A stretch of 64,000 bases of DNA from Eubacterium ventriosum (GCF_025150745.1 NZ_CP102282.1:1871501-1935500); one strand, 5' to 3'; numbered from the stretch's first letter, positions 46,881-54,769 are shown. Numbers and translations: made by a program. Notes: generated by a model from the sequence alone, not told the origin.

Positions 46881-46926
46881 AAGGAGGTACATCCGATATT
46901 CAGATTGTCGGATTATCAAAAAAATG
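46881..46926 (+). promoter_or_regulatory. aroB translation start region: ribosome site separated from ATG by a hairpin
   Basis: AAGGAGGT (46881-46888) is followed by ATCCGA (46891-46896), an 11-base loop and TCGGAT (46908-46913), then the ATG at 46924. The linear distance from GGAGG to ATG is 36 bases. Folding the hairpin reduces it to about 13. Confidence 0.5.
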
Positions 46927-48036
46927 ATTAAGGCATTAGAGAATTTATCAGACAGAATAACAGTAAATTATGAGGGAGAGCCTTGTTATGACATAGTTTT
47001 TTCAAAGGATTTTTCAGAAATAGGTAACGAATTAAAGAAATTTAATATTGAAAATAAGAAATTATGTATTGTAACAGAGTCAAATGTGGGTCCTTTATAT
47101 GCAGAACAGTTAAAGAATGAACTTGAGCCTTTGTGTAAAAAGATTATCATTCACGAATTTAAAGCCGGTGAAGAAAATAAGCACGTGGGAACTGTTGAAG
47201 ATATTTATGAAACGTTAATTGTAAATAAGTTTGACAGAAACGATATGCTTTTAGCTTTAGGCGGAGGTGTTACAGGAGACATAACAGGCTTTGCTGCAGC
47301 TACATATTTAAGAGGTATTGATTTTGTTCAGGTTCCAACTACTTTATTATCTCAGGTTGATTCAAGTATAGGTGGAAAAACAGGTGTTGATTTTAAGGCT
47401 TACAAGAATATGGTTGGAGCTTTCTATATGCCAAAACTTGTATATATGAATCTTTCAACTCTTAATTCATTGCCTGAAAGAGAATATCTTGAAGGTATGG
47501 GAGAAATAATAAAACACGGTTTAATAAGAGATAAGGAATATTTCTATTGGCTTAAGGAAAATAAAGACAAAATTATTTCAAGAGATTACGAAACAGTTAA
47601 GAAAATGATTTTTGTAAGTTGTAACATTAAGCGTGTAGTTGTTGAAAATGATCCTAAAGAAAAAGGTGAAAGAGCTGTTCTTAATTTCGGTCACACAATT
47701 GGCCATGCAGTTGAAAAGGCAAAGAATTTTAGCCTTTTACACGGTGAATGTGTTGCCATTGGTATGGCTGCCGCAACATATATTTCTTTAAAGAAGGGAA
47801 ATATTGCAGAGAAAGAATATAATGAAATTAATAATGTTATTTCTGACTTTAAATTACCTGTATATACAACAGGAATATTAGCTTCTGACGTGGTTAAAGC
47901 TACTAAAAATGACAAAAAAATGGACTCAGGTGTAATTAAGTTTATCACCCTTGAGAAAAATGGCCATGCAATAATTGACAGAACTATTAGTGAAGAATTA
48001 CTTTTGGAAGCAACAGAAACAGTAATAAGAGGTTAA
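46924..48036 (+). CDS. aroB: 3-dehydroquinate synthase
   Basis: Second step of the shikimate pathway, 370 aa, NAD- and zinc-dependent. ALGGGVTGDITGFAAATYLRG, QVPTTLLSQVDSSIGGKTGVD and the metal region EIIKHGLI...FGHTIGHAVEKA are complete. No other aro gene is near. Its ribosome site is oddly far from the ATG (see 46881-46926). lspA follows after eight bases. Confidence 0.96.
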   Translation: MIKALENLSDRITVNYEGEPCYDIVFSKDFSEIGNELKKFNIENKKLCIVTESNVGPLYAEQLKNELEPLCKKIIIHEFKAGEENKHVGTVEDIYETLIVNKFDRNDMLLALGGGVTGDITGFAAATYLRGIDFVQVPTTLLSQVDSSIGGKTGVDFKAYKNMVGAFYMPKLVYMNLSTLNSLPEREYLEGMGEIIKHGLIRDKEYFYWLKENKDKIISRDYETVKKMIFVSCNIKRVVVENDPKEKGERAVLNFGHTIGHAVEKAKNFSLLHGECVAIGMAAATYISLKKGNIAEKEYNEINNVISDFKLPVYTTGILASDVVKATKNDKKMDSGVIKFITLEKNGHAIIDRTISEELLLEATETVIRG

Positions 48037-48043
48037 ATTAACT

Positions 48044-48583
48044 ATGAAAAAAAAGACTTTATTATATTTAAAGATGATTGCTTTTGTGGTTATTTTGGTT
48101 ATATTGGACCAGATAAGCAAGTTTGTGGCAACAGCTAATTTAATGGGAAAATCAAAATATATTGTTATAAAAGGTTTACTGTCCTTTAATTATCTCGAAG
48201 GTGGTAACAAAGGAGCTGCCTGGGGAATTTTTTCAGGCAAAATTCTTATGTTTGTAATTATAACAATAATTGCAATTGTAATTATAAGCATTTTTATACG
48301 AAACATTACAGGAATAATGTGCAATGAAGGCAAGAGCGCTACATTAATGGTTCTCCAGTATACATTTGGAATGTTAATGGCAGGAGCAGTAGGAAACTTA
48401 ATTGATAGAGTGGTTAACGGTTCTGTAGTTGACTTTATTTGTTTTGAGTTTATTGATTTCCCAATTTTTAATGTGGCAGACTGCTATGTTACAGTTTCAT
48501 GCGTTTTAATCGTAGTTATGTGCCTGTTAAAATTAAAAGAAGAAGACTTTAATAAGATTTTCACAATAAAAAAGAATTATTGA
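48044..48583 (+). CDS. lspA: Lipoprotein signal peptidase (signal peptidase II)
   Basis: A 179-aa membrane aspartic peptidase that cleaves prolipoprotein signal peptides. It has four hydrophobic segments. The two catalytic aspartates are in GNLIDR and FNVADCYV, and the N-terminal ILDQISKF is conserved. rluD follows, as in many bacteria. Confidence 0.94.
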   Translation: MKKKTLLYLKMIAFVVILVILDQISKFVATANLMGKSKYIVIKGLLSFNYLEGGNKGAAWGIFSGKILMFVIITIIAIVIISIFIRNITGIMCNEGKSATLMVLQYTFGMLMAGAVGNLIDRVVNGSVVDFICFEFIDFPIFNVADCYVTVSCVLIVVMCLLKLKEEDFNKIFTIKKNY

Positions 48584-48651
48584 AATTAATATAAAGAAAA
48601 TATTTAATATTTTGAAATTCAAACTATCAAATTAATAAGGAAAATACATTT

Positions 48652-49557
48652 ATGAATAATTTGTTTATAGTAGACGAAGAGCTTTTTGATATAAGAATTG
48701 ACAGGTATTTAAGTGAATTATTACCGGATGTATCAAGAAGTTTTATTCAGAAATTATTAAAGGATAATGAAATATTATTAAATGATAAGCCGGTAAAGGC
48801 TAATTATAAGGTTCAGCCAAGCGATAAAATTAATATTAATATACCTAAACCGGTTGAGGCTAATATTGTCGCGGAAAATATACCATTGGACATTATTTAT
48901 GAAGATGATGATTTTCTAATTGTAAATAAACCTAAGGATATGGTTGTTCATCCGGCTCCAGGACATTATACAGGAACATTGGTTAACGGATTAATGTATC
49001 ATTGCAAGAATCATTTATCTAATATTAACGGTGTTTTAAGACCGGGAATTGTTCATCGAATTGATAAAGATACCACAGGAGCTTTAATAATATGTAAAAA
49101 TGATTACAGCCACAATTTTATTGCCGAACAGCTTAAAGTACATTCAATAACAAGAAAATACGTTGGGATTGTTCAGGGTGTTGTAAAGGATGAATCAGGT
49201 ACAATTAATGCACCAATAGGCAGACATCCGGTTAACCGCAAAGAAATGGCAATTAATCATAAAAACGGTAAAGAGGCAGTTACACATTATAAGGTGCTTA
49301 AACGTTTTGATAAGTATACATTTATGGAGTTTCAATTAGAAACAGGTCGAACTCACCAGATTAGAGTTCATATGGCAAGCATACATCACCCGTTGCTTGG
49401 AGACACGGTTTATAATCACAATAAATGTCCGTTTAAACTTGAAGGACAATGCCTACATGCCAAAACAATAGGTTTTATACATCCAACAACTAAGGAATAT
49501 GTAGAGTTTGAAGCACCAATTCCTGAATATATGGAACATTTATTGAAGATTCTTTAA
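48652..49557 (+). CDS. rluD: RluD-type 23S rRNA pseudouridine synthase
   Basis: A 301-aa RluA-family enzyme. An N-terminal S4 domain (RIDRYLSELLPDVSRSFIQKLLKDNEILLN) precedes the synthase domain with the catalytic Asp in HRIDKDTTGAL. LETGRTHQIRVHMASIHHPLLGD is the RluA/RluD signature. Which uridines it modifies cannot be read from sequence. AAGGA precedes the start, 68 bases after lspA. Confidence 0.93.
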   Translation: MNNLFIVDEELFDIRIDRYLSELLPDVSRSFIQKLLKDNEILLNDKPVKANYKVQPSDKININIPKPVEANIVAENIPLDIIYEDDDFLIVNKPKDMVVHPAPGHYTGTLVNGLMYHCKNHLSNINGVLRPGIVHRIDKDTTGALIICKNDYSHNFIAEQLKVHSITRKYVGIVQGVVKDESGTINAPIGRHPVNRKEMAINHKNGKEAVTHYKVLKRFDKYTFMEFQLETGRTHQIRVHMASIHHPLLGDTVYNHNKCPFKLEGQCLHAKTIGFIHPTTKEYVEFEAPIPEYMEHLLKIL

Positions 49558-49647
49558 ATAGTTATTCGTTAAACTTGTCTTTTGCGAATAGTTAGATATT
49601 ACAAAATCTACTATTACTTTGAAAAAATTAATAAGGAGGTGCCAATT

Positions 49648-50352
49648 ATGAAAGCACAACGTTTATTTAGTTACGTTAGACGTGCTACAGATGACTACAA
49701 TATGATAAATGACGGAGACAAAATTGCTGTTGGTATTTCCGGAGGAAAAGACAGTTTAACTCTATTATATGCATTAAACGGTTTAAAGAGATTTTATCCT
49801 AAAAAGTTTGATGTTGTAGCAATTACAGTCGACTTGGACTTTGGCATTCAGGACTTTTCAAAAATAGAAAAATATTGCAATGACATGGACATTGAATATT
49901 ATGTTGTAAAAACTGAAATTGCTAATGTTGTTTTTAATGAAAGACAGGAATCTAATCCTTGCTCTCTTTGTGCGAAAATGCGAAAAGGTGCATTAAATGA
50001 TTTTGCCAAAAGTATTGGCTGCAACAAGATTGCGTATGCTCACCATAAGGATGATATGATTGAAACAATGTTTCTTTCTCTTATTTATGAGGGAAGGTTC
50101 CACTGCTTCTCTCCTGTTACATACCTTGATAAAATGGAATTAACAGTTATCAGACCTTTAATGTATGTTCCGGAAGCTGACGTTATCGGTTTCACTAACA
50201 AATACGAGCTGCCTGTGGCTAAGAGCAAATGTCCTGTAGACGGTCACACTAAAAGGGAATATGTTAAAAATATTGTTAAACAACTTAATAAAGAAAATCC
50301 TGGCTGTAAAGAAAGATTCTTTAGAGCTGTTTTAAATAAGGGCTTTGATTAA
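49648..50352 (+). CDS. TtcA-family tRNA thiolation protein (PP-loop ATPase)
   Basis: A 234-aa PP-loop enzyme, start at 49648 behind AAGGAGGT; a longer reading from 49582 lacks such a site. SGGKDS (31-36) is the ATP motif. The pair C105-x2-C108 (NPCSLC) and YAHHKDDMIETMFLSLIYEGR match TtcA/TtuA-type proteins that bind an Fe-S cluster. It probably thiolates a tRNA base such as C32, though the exact position is not determined. Confidence 0.85.
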   Translation: MKAQRLFSYVRRATDDYNMINDGDKIAVGISGGKDSLTLLYALNGLKRFYPKKFDVVAITVDLDFGIQDFSKIEKYCNDMDIEYYVVKTEIANVVFNERQESNPCSLCAKMRKGALNDFAKSIGCNKIAYAHHKDDMIETMFLSLIYEGRFHCFSPVTYLDKMELTVIRPLMYVPEADVIGFTNKYELPVAKSKCPVDGHTKREYVKNIVKQLNKENPGCKERFFRAVLNKGFD

Positions 50353-50367
50353 AGTTAGAAACTAGCC

Positions 50368-50391
50368 ATATTTATTATAAATAATAAATAT
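50368..50391. terminator. AT-only palindrome after the ttcA-like gene, possible terminator
   Basis: A 10-base perfect stem around TAAA (50368-50391). It contains only A and T and has no T-run directly behind it, so terminator function is uncertain. Confidence 0.3.
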
Positions 50392-50460
50392 ACAAGAAAA
50401 ATTATAGATGCTAAAATTGTAAAGACATTATTAAAAAAATTAAAAGGAGGGATTTAAGTT

Positions 50461-51516
50461 ATGGCAGGAAATAGAAATTATCATGACCAGGTAATAGTTG
50501 ACAATCAAATAAAGCTTAGAGAACTTCAAAAACAGCTACCAAAGTTCTGTGCAGAGTTTTTCCGTGGTGTTGAGCCTACTACTTCATCCAGAACAAGAAT
50601 AGCTTATTGTTATGATCTTATAGTATTTTTTAATTATATAAAATCTTCTAATCCTGAAATGGCTAATGTTCCTGTTGTGGATTATCCTATGGAATTACTT
50701 GATAAAATTACAGCAACTGATATTGAAGAATATCTCGAATATTTAAGATACTATGTTACGGAAGATGGCAAAGAGCATACTAATGGTGAACGTGGAATTA
50801 TGCGAAAGCTTGCCTGTCTAAGAACATTGTATAGATATTTCTACAAGAAAGAAAGTATTAAGACTAATCCTGCTTCTATTGTGGATATGCCTAAAATACA
50901 CGAAAAAGAAATTGTAAGATTGGATGCAGATGAGGTAAGCGTTCTTCTTGATCAGGTGGAATTAGGCGATAAATTAACTAAGTCCCAGCAGAAATTCCAT
51001 GACAAAACAAAAACAAGGGATATGGCGATTTTAACCCTTCTACTGGGTACTGGAATGCGTGTTTCTGAATGTGTTGGCATAGATATTAATGATATTGACT
51101 TTAAAAACAGTGGCATAAAGATTAGACGAAAAGGTGGTAATGAAACTGTAATCTATTTCGGAGAGGAAGTTGAAAATGCTTTACTTGATTACTTGGAAGA
51201 GAGAAAATTAATAGTTCCACAGGATGGACATGAAAATGCACTATTTCTATCTCTTCAGAAAAGACGTATCGGTGTACGTGCCGTGGAAAATCTTGTAAAG
51301 AAATATTCATCTCTTGTTACAAACTTAAAAAAAATCACCCCTCATAAACTTCGTAGTACATATGGTACTGCTCTTTACAAGGAAACAGGTGATATATACC
51401 TTGTAGCCGACGTTTTGGGACACAAAGATGTAAATACCACTAAAAAGCATTATGCTGCCATTGAAGACGAACGAAGACGTAAGGCACGTAATGCTGTAAA
51501 GCTAAGGAAAGATTAA
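50461..51516 (+). CDS. XerC/XerD-like tyrosine recombinase
   Basis: A 351-aa site-specific recombinase. The N-terminal SAM-like core-binding domain spans roughly 15-140. Catalytic residues are R200 (GTGMRVSE), H295 and R298 (HKLRSTYG), H321 (GHKDVNTTKK) and the nucleophile Y331. It is somewhat longer than chromosomal XerC/D (about 300), and its start is AAAAGGAGGG followed by the ATG at 50461. It may be the dimer-resolution enzyme or a phage-type relative. No dif-like site was recognised next to it. Confidence 0.88.
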   Translation: MAGNRNYHDQVIVDNQIKLRELQKQLPKFCAEFFRGVEPTTSSRTRIAYCYDLIVFFNYIKSSNPEMANVPVVDYPMELLDKITATDIEEYLEYLRYYVTEDGKEHTNGERGIMRKLACLRTLYRYFYKKESIKTNPASIVDMPKIHEKEIVRLDADEVSVLLDQVELGDKLTKSQQKFHDKTKTRDMAILTLLLGTGMRVSECVGIDINDIDFKNSGIKIRRKGGNETVIYFGEEVENALLDYLEERKLIVPQDGHENALFLSLQKRRIGVRAVENLVKKYSSLVTNLKKITPHKLRSTYGTALYKETGDIYLVADVLGHKDVNTTKKHYAAIEDERRRKARNAVKLRKD

Positions 51517-51565
51517 GACTGCTTAACGGTGTTTTCAAAAGCTTATACAATAAAATATTATGTAA

Positions 51566-51608
51566 AAAAGAATGGATTCTCTAAACAAAGTCCATTCTTT
51601 TCTTTTAA
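51566..51608. terminator. Bidirectional terminator between the recombinase and yneA
   Basis: AAAAGAATGGA (51566-51576) pairs exactly with TCCATTCTTTT (51591-51601), loop of 14 bases, with A-rich and T-rich flanks. The genes converge here. Confidence 0.75.
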
Positions 51609-51610
51609 TA

Positions 51611-51627
51611 GAACACAGTGTTCGATT
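51611..51627. repeat. 17-bp repeat with 13-bp palindrome, copy 1 (3' of yneA)
   Basis: GAACACAGTGTTCGATT, identical to 54674-54690. Its first 13 bases are an odd-centred palindrome. It lies 17 bases beyond the yneA stop codon. Confidence 0.85.
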
Positions 51628-51644
51628 CTGGTATTCTTTATATA

Positions 51645-51977
51645 TTATTTCTTCTCGTAAGAATAATATGCAATAATAAGTTTCTTCCCTGATGTTATTT
51701 CGTCGTCTGAAAGCTTGTTGTTCTTCATTACTTCATCTATATAATCTGATGTGCTTACATTAGAATCCTTAATATGCTCCTGAGCAATAGATGTTAATGT
51801 ATCACCGGGCTGAACCTGGTAGCTTGTGTAATATTTATACTTAGCATATTCCTTGCCATTCATTGCGTCCACTTTAGTAAGCTTAATGGATGAGAATACT
51901 GCAACTGCTAATAAAAATGTGATAATTGCTCCGTAGACTAATTTCTTCTCTGACTTAGTATTTCCTGACTTCTTCAT
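51645..51977 (-). CDS. yneA: YneA-like SOS cell-division inhibitor (LysM protein)
   Basis: A 110-aa protein with a basic start, one membrane segment (about 13-32) and a LysM domain (about 50-105, TSYQVQPGDTLTSIAQEHI to KKLIIAYYS). YneA in Bacillus has this exact layout, lies divergent to lexA and delays division after DNA damage. Here the gene also faces lexA, with LexA-type boxes and a promoter at 52085-52166 directly upstream. The start at 51977 follows GGAGGT. Similarity outside LysM is weak, so the call depends on context. Confidence 0.78.
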   Translation of the reverse strand: MKKSGNTKSEKKLVYGAIITFLLAVAVFSSIKLTKVDAMNGKEYAKYKYYTSYQVQPGDTLTSIAQEHIKDSNVSTSDYIDEVMKNNKLSDDEITSGKKLIIAYYSYEKK

Positions 51978-52084
51978 TGTATGTACCTCCAAATTGTTAA
52001 ATTAAATATAATTGAATAATTGTTCTATAGATATTCAAGCTACTGAAAACTGTAAGGTTTATTATTATGTATTAAATAACTATA

Positions 52085-52098
52085 AGAACAAACGTTTG
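52085..52098. promoter_or_regulatory. LexA-type SOS box A
   Basis: AGAACAAACGTTTG fits the Firmicute CGAAC-N4-GTTYG pattern with one change. It lies just downstream of the yneA -10, near the transcription start. Confidence 0.6.
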
Positions 52099-52113
52099 CT
52101 GTCTGATATAGTT

Positions 52114-52142
52114 ATAATATCATCCGAACAAATGTTTGTCAA
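52114..52142 (-). promoter_or_regulatory. Sigma-A promoter of yneA
   Basis: On the minus strand TTGACA (52142-52137), 17 bases and TATTAT (52119-52114). LexA box B overlaps the -35 and spacer, so repressor binding would block it directly. Confidence 0.75.
52125..52138. promoter_or_regulatory. LexA-type SOS box B
   Basis: CGAACAAATGTTTG, a near-consensus match to CGAAC-N4-GTTYG, placed over the yneA -35 region. Confidence 0.75.
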
Positions 52143-52152
52143 TAACTTTTTT

Positions 52153-52166
52153 CGAACAAATATTCG
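52153..52166. promoter_or_regulatory. LexA-type SOS box C
   Basis: CGAACAAATATTCG, palindromic CGAA...TTCG form of the box. It lies ten bases before the plus-strand -35 at 52176, so it is the probable operator for the outward, formerly lexA-directed promoter. Confidence 0.65.
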
Positions 52167-52175
52167 AAAAATTCA

Positions 52176-52204
52176 TTGCTTTATTTTTGCTGTTATGGTA
52201 ATAT
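52176..52204 (+). promoter_or_regulatory. Outward sigma-A promoter, probably the original lexA promoter
   Basis: TTGCTT (52176-52181), 17 bases, TAATAT (52199-52204). It points toward lexA, but the first gene it now meets is the IS30 transposase at 52371. Confidence 0.5.
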
Positions 52205-52270
52205 TAGTATATATTAAGTACCATATTCAGTACTTAGAACTTTAATTTAAGATATTTAATTGCAATTTAA

Positions 52271-52312
52271 ACTGCTAGTTTTTCCATGCTACTACTTTTG
52301 CAAACTAGCAGT
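52271..52312 (+). other. 11-bp stem hairpin ahead of the IS30 element
   Basis: ACTGCTAGTTT (52271-52281) pairs perfectly with AAACTAGCAGT (52302-52312), loop of 20 bases. It lacks a T-run, so it may be a structured leader or translation-blocking hairpin for read-through transcripts. Whether it belongs to the element or the host is unclear. The rest of 52205-52340 shows nothing else recognisable. Confidence 0.5.
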
Positions 52313-52340
52313 TACCTTTGCAAAAGTGTATATTTTAAGT

Positions 52341-53707
52341 AGTCTTTGTTTGATCAGAAAGGAGGCTTTTATGCCAAAACAATTATCCTTATCTGAACGA
52401 ATAATTATTGAACGTATGATTAGTAAAGACTACTCTTTTGCCTCTATTGGTAGAAATCTTGAACGTTCAGCTTCTACCATTTCTAGAGAAGTAATTAAAT
52501 ATCGATGCTTTGTTGATAGAATTCCTCTCCCTGGCGAGAATGATTGTACTCACAAAAACTCTTGCCTAAAGAATTCTATCTGCGATGATGTTGGAGTACA
52601 TGGATGTTATGGATATCGTTGTAAGCGATGTCCTGAAGATCGTATATGCACAAATATTTGCGCTTCTTATGAATCTTCTCAATGTCCTCTTTTAGATAAA
52701 CCTCCTTATGTCTGCACTAATTGTTCTATGCTTAAACAATGTAAACGTAACAAGGCTTACTATACAGCTCACAGAGCTGATGCTGCTCATCACAAAAGCA
52801 TTCGCAATGCTCATTCCGGTGTCAGAAAAACTCCATCTGAATTAAGAGCAATTGCTGATATAATTGAACCTCTTATTGCTAAAGGTCAATCTCTAAATCA
52901 CATTTGTGCTACGCACTTAGATGAATTGGGTATATCAGAGAGAACTCTCTATAATTACATTGACCAGGGTGTTTTTAAGGTTCGTAATATTGACCTTCCT
53001 AAAAAGGTTGTTTACAGGCAACGTAGGCCTAAAAAGGTTCTTACCAAGCTTGAATACCAATATAGACAAGGTCGCACCTATGAAGATTTCAAATCCTTCA
53101 TGGAAGCAAACCCAGATCTACCTGTTGTAGAAATGGATACTGTAAAGGGTGGTCGTAATAAGGGAAAAGTATTTCTTACTATGATTTTTAGAAGGACAAG
53201 TTTTATGCTTATCTTTCTAATGAACGATGGAACTCAGGATAGTGTAATTCAGATTTTTGATTCCTTAACTGAGATTCTTGGAGTCTCTCTATTCAAGAGA
53301 TTATTTCCTGTTATCTTGACCGATAACGGCGTTGAATTCAAAAATCCTCAAGCACTTGAACACACAAGAACAGGGCTTTCCAGAACTCGTGTATTCTTTT
53401 GTGATCCTCAAGCTTCGTGGCAAAAACCACAGGTCGAAAACAACCATCGTTTAATACGAAGAATACTTCCTAAAGGTGTTAGTTTTTCACCCCTCACTGT
53501 TGCTGACGTAACGTTAATCTGTTGTCATATAAACAGTGTTCTTCGTGAAAATTTAGATAACAAAACACCTTTTGATTTAATGGACTCCAAAGACGGAAAA
53601 AAGTTATTGTCTTTGCTACAACTTTCACCTATTCCACCCGATGAAGTTACTTTGAGTCCAAAGCTACTTAAGCGTTAATTAACATTTTAATTGATCAAAC
53701 AAAGACT
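52341..53707 (+). mobile_element. IS30-family insertion sequence
   Basis: Bounded by perfect 16-base terminal inverted repeats, 52341-52356 (AGTCTTTGTTTGATCA) and 53692-53707 (its reverse complement). They enclose a single intact transposase that starts 15 bases after the left repeat and stops 14 bases before the right one. Total 1367 bases. No clear target duplication is visible (left flank ends AAGT, right flank begins CCCA), so the exact ends could be off by a few bases or the flanks have changed. Confidence 0.82.
52371..53678 (+). CDS. IS30-family transposase
   Basis: 435 aa, start at 52371 behind AAAGGAGG. An N-terminal helix-turn-helix (LSLSERIIIERMISKDYSFASIGRNL, STISREV) is followed by an unusual Cys-rich insert at 59-124 with 12 cysteines, probably metal-binding. 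The DDE integrase core has D256 (VEMDTVKGG), D318 (LTDNGVEF) and E356 (KPQVENNHRLIRR). No frameshift or stop interrupts it, so the element may be active. Codons such as CTT, TCT and GCT are more frequent than in neighbouring genes, consistent with recent arrival. Confidence 0.93.
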   Translation: MPKQLSLSERIIIERMISKDYSFASIGRNLERSASTISREVIKYRCFVDRIPLPGENDCTHKNSCLKNSICDDVGVHGCYGYRCKRCPEDRICTNICASYESSQCPLLDKPPYVCTNCSMLKQCKRNKAYYTAHRADAAHHKSIRNAHSGVRKTPSELRAIADIIEPLIAKGQSLNHICATHLDELGISERTLYNYIDQGVFKVRNIDLPKKVVYRQRRPKKVLTKLEYQYRQGRTYEDFKSFMEANPDLPVVEMDTVKGGRNKGKVFLTMIFRRTSFMLIFLMNDGTQDSVIQIFDSLTEILGVSLFKRLFPVILTDNGVEFKNPQALEHTRTGLSRTRVFFCDPQASWQKPQVENNHRLIRRILPKGVSFSPLTVADVTLICCHINSVLRENLDNKTPFDLMDSKDGKKLLSLLQLSPIPPDEVTLSPKLLKR

Positions 53708-54042
53708 CCCATATCTTTTAAAGAAGCGGGGTTGCAGTTATTTTTTCAAAACTAATGTTATGCCGCTTATTAACTATGCACGAAAATATAGCAAAACAAT
53801 AACTTTTTTATTATTATACACCATTTAAAGCTCAATTTTCACCCCATTTAAGGTTTAAAAAATTTGGTGTCAATATGTTCGTGCAGTTGCTTTTTCATTT
53901 AAAGTTTAATTTAAGATTTTTTTTGGAAATTCATATTATATTATTCAGACAGAAAGAATTATTGTGAGTTTTTATTAAAGTCTTAGGAATTTATTTTGAA
54001 ATTTTTTGAGGTTTAAATATATAGATATTGGAGGACGATTAT
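53708..54042 (+). other. Gene-free 335-base stretch between IS30 and lexA
   Basis: AT-rich with no LexA-type box and no convincing sigma-A promoter; the best -10-like words are TATTAT/TATATT near 53934-53943 without a good -35. It contains nested inverted repeats: AACTATGCACGAAAATAT (53772-53789) against the 53872-53888 arm, and inside that ACACCA/TGGTGT. The last 15 bases carry the lexA ribosome site. Confidence 0.55.
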
Positions 54043-54657
54043 ATGCCAGGAAAGATTACACCTAAACAACAGCAGATTTTGGATTATATTAAGGAAGAAA
54101 TTTTATCAAAGGGTTACCCACCAACTGTTCGAGAGATATGTGAGAAGGTAGGTTTAAAGTCTACTTCTTCTGTTCACTCTCATCTTTCAACTTTGGAGAA
54201 TAACGGATACATAAGAAGAGATCCTACTAAGCCTAGGGCTATTGAAATCATGGATGATGAATTTGGTCTTGTAAGACGTGAAATGACTAATATTCCTATT
54301 ATTGGAAGAGTTGCTGCAGGTGCACCTTTACTTGCAGTTGAGAATATTGAAGACTATTTTGCACTACCTACAGAATTTTTGCCTAATGGAGAAGTTTTCA
54401 TTCTTAAGGTGCAGGGAGAAAGCATGATTAATGTTGGCTTCTATGAGGGCGACTATTTAATAATTGAGAAGGCTGCTCAGGCTGACAATGGAGAGATTGT
54501 TGTGGCGTTAATAGATGATTCTGTTACGGTTAAGAGATTTTTCAAAGAAGACGGACACATTAGACTACAGCCGGAGAACGACTTAATGGAACCTATTATA
54601 GTAGATGACTGTGCAATAGTTGGTATTGTCAGAAGTCTTTACAGAAGAATTGTATAG
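54043..54657 (+). CDS. lexA: SOS repressor LexA
   Basis: A 204-aa repressor of the DNA-damage response. An N-terminal winged helix (TPKQQQILDYIKEEILSKGYPPTVREI, TSSVHSHLSTLENNGYI) binds the operator. The self-cleavage site is A92-G93, with the Ser-Lys dyad S127 and K164. The start at 54043 follows TTGGAGG. All functional residues are present. The normal operators beside yneA are separated from it by the IS30 element, and none is seen between the element and this gene. Confidence 0.96.
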   Translation: MPGKITPKQQQILDYIKEEILSKGYPPTVREICEKVGLKSTSSVHSHLSTLENNGYIRRDPTKPRAIEIMDDEFGLVRREMTNIPIIGRVAAGAPLLAVENIEDYFALPTEFLPNGEVFILKVQGESMINVGFYEGDYLIIEKAAQADNGEIVVALIDDSVTVKRFFKEDGHIRLQPENDLMEPIIVDDCAIVGIVRSLYRRIV

Positions 54658-54673
54658 AAGAATATATGATGTC

Positions 54674-54690
54674 GAACACAGTGTTCGATT
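54674..54690. repeat. 17-bp repeat with palindrome, copy 2 (3' of lexA)
   Basis: GAACACAGTGTTCGATT, identical to 51611-51627. Here the palindrome extends to 17 bases (TCGAACACAGTGTTCGA, 54672-54688). It begins 14 bases after the lexA stop. Confidence 0.85.
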
Positions 54691-54701
54691 GTACTATTAA
54701 T

Positions 54702-54769
54702 AAAAAAACAACCTATATTTGGCTACGAACTGAATTAATCAGAACAGTCGAAATATAGGTTGTTTTTTT
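54702..54769. terminator. Bidirectional terminator between lexA and the acyltransferase
   Basis: A 19-base perfect inverted repeat (54702-54720 and 54751-54769) with A7 and T7 ends, so it can terminate both strands. The 30-base loop contains a smaller near-palindrome (CTGAATTAATCAG). Confidence 0.88.

Noticed and set aside
51611-51627. Reading the GAACACAGTGTTC palindromes as ordinary LexA boxes
   Set aside because: The half-sites are five bases apart instead of four, and both copies lie after stop codons of converging genes, not at promoters. They are listed as repeats of unknown role.
51517-51640. A dif site for the tyrosine recombinase
   Set aside because: No 28-bp sequence with two 11-bp Xer arms and a 6-bp centre was recognised. 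The palindromes here are a terminator and the 17-bp repeat.
52260-52370. Extended N terminus for the IS30 transposase from 52260
   Set aside because: It would run through the hairpin and the left terminal repeat. The ATG at 52371 has AAAGGAGG directly before it and begins the conserved helix-turn-helix region.
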